From positions 1 to 36,269 of the forward strand of contig DAOUSJ010000008.1 of assembly GCA_030627285.1 (NCBI GenBank): a stretch of DNA of 36,269 nucleotides. Reading direction: 5' to 3'. The translations under genes and the position numbers were made by a program. Origin of the DNA: Methylococcaceae bacterium (GTDB taxonomy: Bacteria > Pseudomonadota > Gammaproteobacteria > Methylococcales > Methylomonadaceae). Below the pieces are notes generated by a model that made no database searches, had not been told where the DNA came from, and saw only the letters and a program-made list of their open reading frames with translations. Below, in pieces: positions 31,966 to 36,269 of this stretch (the stretch's first letter is position 1; the number at the start of each line of letters is the position of its first letter).

Positions 31966-32709
31966 TTGAGAAATTACGGTCTTAGCTTCATTAGTGATAA
32001 CGATTTGTTTAATCACACCAAAGAAACAGTTGAAAAATATAGGTTTCAAGTTGATCTAGCTAAGTTCAATAAAAATCTTATTGACCCAATAAAATTAACT
32101 TTCGACTCAAAGGTATATGCTAGAGGTATTCAGGATGTAATTGAAAGTGAAATTGTTAGGCAAATGGATAAATCTAATACCAATCACATAGGTTATTTTC
32201 ATCAAAATATTTTCAATTATATTGGTGTTGGCTGGAGTGTGCCTGCTAATGGGTATGATATAGTTAATTTGAATGAACATTGTTATATTGAAATGAAAAA
32301 CAAACATAACACGATGAATTCATCTTCTTCTCAAAAAACATATATGAGGATGCAAAATACTCTTTTAAATAACACAAATGCAAGGTGTATGCTGGTCGAG
32401 GTCATTGCTCGTAATAGTCAAAATATCATTTGGAATATTAGCTTAGATGGTAACCCTGTTTCAAATGAGAATATAAGACGAGTTTCAATTGATAAATTTT
32501 ACGAACTTGTTACAGGTGAAAGGACAGCATTTAAATCACTTTGTGAGCAATTACCACAGGTGATTGATGATATTGTTAATGAAATAGAGCTAGATGCAGA
32601 GTCTAATTCTGTTTTTTCAGAGTTAGAAGAAATATCACCTAATTTACTTAAAAGCCTATACCTTTTATCTTTTGAAAAATATGAAGGCTTTGGTGATTTT
32701 AATGTCTAA
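31966..32709 (+). CDS. Eco47II/Sau96I-family type II restriction endonuclease (predicted GGNCC)
   Basis: 247 aa; FISDNDLFNHTKETVEKYRF, DPIKLTFDSKVYARGIQDVIESEIVRQMDKSNTNHIGYFHQNIFNYIGVGW, CYIEMKNKHNTMNSSSSQKTYMRMQN; TTG start with AGGAGT SD. Confidence 0.85.
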   Translation: MRNYGLSFISDNDLFNHTKETVEKYRFQVDLAKFNKNLIDPIKLTFDSKVYARGIQDVIESEIVRQMDKSNTNHIGYFHQNIFNYIGVGWSVPANGYDIVNLNEHCYIEMKNKHNTMNSSSSQKTYMRMQNTLLNNTNARCMLVEVIARNSQNIIWNISLDGNPVSNENIRRVSIDKFYELVTGERTAFKSLCEQLPQVIDDIVNEIELDAESNSVFSELEEISPNLLKSLYLLSFEKYEGFGDFNV

Positions 32710-33994
32710 AAAGACTATTTCAGAGTCATTATTAGCAGATATTATGTCCGTCTCTAAAAGAACTGTTGGAAGCTGGAAAAAAAATGGAAAGGTAAATCCA
32801 TTAGAAAATGGACGCTATTCTTTGTCTGACCTAAGTCATTTTCCTCAAATAAAAGCAATGATGGAATCTAATTGGGATAGAGAGCAAGCAATAAAACCGA
32901 TTAAAAAATATAGTTCAATTGAATTATTTGCTGGTGCTGGCGGATTAGCAATAGGTTTGGAAAAAGCGGGATTTAACGCAGTTGCATTGAATGAAATAGA
33001 TAAAAATGCCTGTGCAACATTAAGAAAAAATCGCCCTAATTGGAATGTAATTGAAGGCGATATAAGCAATGTAGATTTTACTATATACAAAGATATAGAT
33101 TTTTTATCTGGCGGATTTCCATGTCAAGCGTTCTCTTATGCAGGAAATAAATTAGGTTTTGAAGATACGAGAGGTACATTATTTTTTGAACTTGCTAGGG
33201 CAATTAAAGAAACAAAGCCTAAGGTTTTTTTAGGTGAAAATGTAAGAGGGCTTTTAACTCATGATAATGGAAAAACATTAGACGCTATTAAGTCTGTTAT
33301 CCAAGAGTTAGGCTATACCTTAATTGATCCAAGAGTTTTAAAGGCTATTTTTTATCGAGTACCACAAAAAAGAGAGCGTTTATTTCTTGTTTGTATTCGT
33401 AATGACCTTGTTAAATACAATAATTTTGAGTGGCCTGAACCTTTTAGTAAAGTTTTAACAGTAAAGGATGCTTTAAAAAAAGGAGATTTATATGATTCAG
33501 ATTGTCCGCAGTCTCAAGGGCAGATTTATCCTGAGCGGAAAAAGAAAATTTTATCGCTAGTCCCTGCTGGGGGATGTTGGGTAGATCTTCCTGATGATAT
33601 ACAAAGGGAATATATGCAGAAAAGTTATTTTATGGGTGGTGGTAAAACAGGGATGGCGAGAAGATTGTCTTATGATAATCCTAGTTTAACTTTAACCTGT
33701 TCCCCTGCTCAGAAACAAACAGAGCGTTGTCATCCTGAAGAAACACGCCCTTTAACGATTAGAGAGTATGCTCGTATTCAAACATTTCCCGATAGTTGGG
33801 AGTTTATGGGGTCAGTAAGTAGTCAGTATAAACAGATTGGAAATGCCGTTCCCGTTAATTTGGCACATGCAATGGGTAGAAAAATAATTGAATTATTAAA
33901 TAATATTGAAAGTAAAGTGGGTACTGTACAAGATATTAATTTACTTGAATTTAATGAAAAACATAAGTCGAGCAGCCGCCCCACCTCGCGGTGA
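32702..33994 (+). CDS. DNA (cytosine-5-)-methyltransferase with N-terminal HTH-like segment
   Basis: ELFAGAGGLAIGLEKAGF (motif I), SGGFPCQAFSYAG (IV), GENVRGLL (VI), PQKRERLFLV (VIII), QIGNAVPVNLAHAMG (X); overlaps the endonuclease stop by 8 bp; ATG 32702 preferred over ORF-track 32672. Confidence 0.92.
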   Translation: MSKKTISESLLADIMSVSKRTVGSWKKNGKVNPLENGRYSLSDLSHFPQIKAMMESNWDREQAIKPIKKYSSIELFAGAGGLAIGLEKAGFNAVALNEIDKNACATLRKNRPNWNVIEGDISNVDFTIYKDIDFLSGGFPCQAFSYAGNKLGFEDTRGTLFFELARAIKETKPKVFLGENVRGLLTHDNGKTLDAIKSVIQELGYTLIDPRVLKAIFYRVPQKRERLFLVCIRNDLVKYNNFEWPEPFSKVLTVKDALKKGDLYDSDCPQSQGQIYPERKKKILSLVPAGGCWVDLPDDIQREYMQKSYFMGGGKTGMARRLSYDNPSLTLTCSPAQKQTERCHPEETRPLTIREYARIQTFPDSWEFMGSVSSQYKQIGNAVPVNLAHAMGRKIIELLNNIESKVGTVQDINLLEFNEKHKSSSRPTSR

Positions 33995-34045
33995 GGAAGC
34001 CCTCTAAGAGCCGTGCGTGCGACTTTCACCGCATACGATTCAAGC
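33970..34045 (-). mobile_element. Remnant of the 3' end of a group II intron (domain V + domain VI)
   Basis: Minus strand GAATCGTATGCGGTGAAAGTCGCACGCACGGCTC (34041..34008) matches the ~34-nt domain V consensus (GAGCCGTATGCGGTGAAAGTCGCACGCACGGCTC) with GAAA loop and two differences; followed by a CCTCACC-GCGA-GGTGGGG domain VI-like hairpin. No RT ORF in the window. Confidence 0.75.
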
Positions 34046-34294
34046 CTTCAAAAGCCATTCGTTATAAATTATGGTTTTGGATTCAAAAGGATCAGAGCCA
34101 CTACTGATTAAGAAATTACGTCTACTGAGATTAATATTACATATACTATTGGATGTTGATGTGGGTGATATGACTTATTTTTAATTCAGATTAAATTTAT
34201 AGGTTAATATTTTTTAGGTGCAAATATGTTGGTAACATTTGAAGATATATTTGTAATTTAATTCGTTGGTTCTTGAAAAATTATTATAAAATAG

Positions 34295-34322
34295 CCCGTA
34301 TTAAATAGTTGTGTAATACGGG
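34295..34322 (-). terminator. Hairpin downstream of the redoxin-kinase gene
   Basis: Perfect 9-bp stem CCCGTATTA / TAATACGGG with 10-nt loop, T-rich afterwards on the minus strand. Confidence 0.6.
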
Positions 34323-34352
34323 AGAATTTATAAAAAATGAAGTTTGGAATAA

Positions 34353-35747
34353 TTATTCAACTGTTATAGGCAAAGAAAAATAAAATTCAGTTCCTTGGTT
34401 TTTGAGGCTATTACAACCAATTTTACCACCATGATTTTCTATAATATTTCGACAAATATCTAAGCCTAAACCGGTGCCATTATCGCCTTTAGTGGTAAAA
34501 AAAGGCTTCCAAATTTTATCTAACACCTCTTGTTCCATACCAATGCCATTATCAATAATAGAAATCGTTACTAGACCTTGTTCTACTAAAGTTTTAATGA
34601 TAATTTTGCCATGAGTAATATTTTTCAGTGCATGCGCAGCATTTCGGATTAAATTAAGCAATACTTGAATAATTTTGTTTTTATCAATTTTTACATTTCC
34701 TAGATAATTCAATTCAAAATCAATTTGTTTATTTTTAACATCTGGATCTAAAAGTGATAAATTAACCACTTCTTTAATTACTGGATTTAAGGCATACAGC
34801 ACGGTTTTATATTGAACTTCCTCTTCTTTGGCTAATAATCTAACTTCGTCAATTAATTCTAAAATTCTAGTACGACTATCATAAATATATTTTGCATATT
34901 GTTTATTTTTGGTTGAAAAATCATCTACCATTAGATCAAGAAAGCTAATAGGGTTTAATAGATTTTTAATTTCATGTACCAAACCTGCAGTTAAATCTCC
35001 AATAACAGCTTTCTTTTCTTTACGTAATAACTGTTCTTGCGTCTGAGTTAATTCTTTTAATGTATTCCGTAAAATTTCATTTTTACTGTGTAAATAAGCT
35101 GAAAGTGCTTCATCTTTGCCTAATAATCGTTCCAAAGTTCCAATAATTTCAATAGGCTCCATCCTGATTAAAAAATCAGCTGAAACATGTCGTCCACAAA
35201 CAACTCCTTGCTGGTCTAATACAAATGTTGCAGGAACAGGCAAATTCCATGACCCATTAATATCATCTTGCTTTATCAAGCTCCTATGAAATTGGCGTAA
35301 ACTTTCAGGCACTTCAAATTGCAATTGATAATTTTTAATCACTTTTTGTTCTGGATCACTTAATAACTCAAACTGTATCCCCATGTCTTTATACAATTGA
35401 AATGATTTGTCAGAAGTTTGTGGCGCAATGGCTAATAAACGTCCTCCCATAGCGTTTATTTCTTCTAAAGCTTCTTGTTGAGCTTGCAACTCAATTTGAC
35501 AAACAGGACACCAATCACCTCGATAAAAAGATAAAACTACTGGAGTTGATTCTAATATTTCATTTAAATAAATATTATCTCATTGATGGTTTTTTAAACA
35601 AAAATCTGGAGCTTTATCTCCTAAAGAAATTCCTGTTGCAATCCCGTCTTCACTAAGTTGCTGACTCATGCTGTCAATAAGTAAAATGTATTCTTTAGAT
35701 AAATCTAATTCAGTAATTAATGATGCAATTCTATTATTGGTAATCAT
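34353..35747 (-). pseudogene. Redoxin (AhpC/TSA-like)-sensor histidine kinase fusion, interrupted by in-frame TGA at codon 56
   Basis: Same frame read from ATG at 35747 (SD AGGAGC): MITNNRIASLITELDLSKEYILLIDSMSQQLSEDGIATGISLGDKAPDFCLKNHQ*DNIYLNEILESTPVVLSFYRGDWCPVCQIELQ... then HEIKNLLNP H-box, N-box NLIRNAAHALKN, DNGIGM, GTGLGL. Confidence 0.8.
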
Positions 35748-35776
35748 TTCTGCTCCTAAGTTTAAAGATTTATATC

Positions 35777-35792
35777 AACTTGAATTCAAGTT
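35777..35792. promoter_or_regulatory. 16-bp perfect palindrome AACTTGAATTCAAGTT, candidate operator
   Basis: Lies 30 bp upstream of the redoxin-kinase ATG, within the spacer of a possible TTGAAT-20-GATATA promoter on the minus strand. Confidence 0.45.
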
Positions 35793-35818
35793 ATACATTC
35801 AATAACTATGTTGTAGAG

Positions 35819-35834
35819 TAGTACATATGTACTA
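35819..35834. promoter_or_regulatory. 16-bp perfect palindrome TAGTACATATGTACTA, candidate operator
   Basis: Perfect dyad upstream of the redoxin-kinase gene. Confidence 0.4.
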
Positions 35835-36017
35835 GAAAAACTTATGCTATGCTCTCTTTAAAATAAATTTATGGCTGGATTGATAGATGAAAATTTGACA
35901 GATTAATAAAGTTAACCTGAGTTTTAGATAATAGATCTTAATTTTTAAAGATATGTTTAACCAACAAACACAATATAAATTAGTTCAAAATATCTACGTT
36001 ACAATTATGAAACATAT

Positions 36018-36066
36018 CCAGAATTCAGGTTTTTTTTAAAACAATTACTATTATCCTGAATTCTGG
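36018..36066. repeat. Inverted pair CCAGAATTCAGG ... CCTGAATTCTGG
   Basis: 12-bp perfect arms at 36018-36029 and 36055-36066; the 15-mer ATATCCAGAATTCAG also occurs at 30943-30957. Confidence 0.6.
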
Positions 36067-36154
36067 TTGAAAATAAATTACAACAATAAGCGTCTAATAT
36101 CAGCTAAATATTTGGCAATTGCAACTACAAACCGCACGCCATCTGCACCATCAT

Positions 36155-36269
36155 CAGGTTGATCCCATTGTATCCAAGGCGCTCAACAAATTGTTGATCC
36201 TGCACGCTGATCACGAGCAAAATTGCTCGGCATCGGTAGTCAAAATGGTTGGGAGTTCTGATGCCAATC
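36155..36269 (+). pseudogene. gltA: Internal fragment of citrate synthase, 5' truncated, continuing past window edge
   Basis: [38 protein letters not shown] matches the citrate synthase active-site region ([20 protein letters not shown]); in-frame TAA at 36095-36097 and no homologous N-terminal region upstream. Confidence 0.75.

Noticed and set aside
36078-36269. Minus-strand frame [61 protein letters not shown], where both TGAs would make sense as Trp; suggested UGA recoding
   Set aside because: The plus strand from about 36155 clearly encodes a citrate synthase segment ([11 protein letters not shown]), so both TGAs lie antisense to a real coding sequence. Only the short tail (about 36078-36155) remains unexplained, and other genes in the window use TGA as a normal stop.
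1-36269. CRISPR arrays, tRNA or rRNA genes
   Set aside because: No regularly spaced repeats and no tRNA or rRNA signatures were seen by eye; a tRNAscan/CRISPR search was not run.

Overview
This is an AT-rich window, probably from a gammaproteobacterium (inferred from gene families and order). From about 1 to 31.7 kb it is mostly ordinary, tightly packed core genome: tyrA(3' end)-aroA-cmk-rpsA-ihfB, ftsK, galU, nrdJ (class II RNR), a stand-alone DbpA-like RNA-binding domain protein, surA-lptD (minus), amgK-murU, pap, dacB (minus), hemW, pyrE, a dynamin-like GTPase, trpE-trpG, prfC, a DUF2231-like membrane protein and queF (minus), zipA, recJ, and a membrane CxxCH protein (minus). From about 31.7 kb to the right edge the window looks rearranged. 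It contains a 5'-truncated cytochrome c tail, an Eco47II/Sau96I-like type II R-M pair whose methyltransferase has an N-terminal HTH, a decayed 3' end (domains V/VI) of a group II intron into which the methyltransferase reads, a redoxin-histidine kinase fusion interrupted by one in-frame TGA, two perfect 16-bp palindromes upstream of it, and a 5'-truncated citrate synthase fragment at the edge. The observations most worth following up are: (1) a 66-bp island of foreign codon usage in nrdJ starting at the catalytic NPCGE motif, which may be the scar of a lost intein or intron; (2) the redoxin-kinase with its TGA and palindromic promoter; (3) the R-M/group II intron/cytochrome junction; (4) pyrE without an ATG/GTG/TTG start at the expected position; (5) the helicase-less DbpA-domain protein. 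All family calls come from reading motifs by eye; no database search was run.
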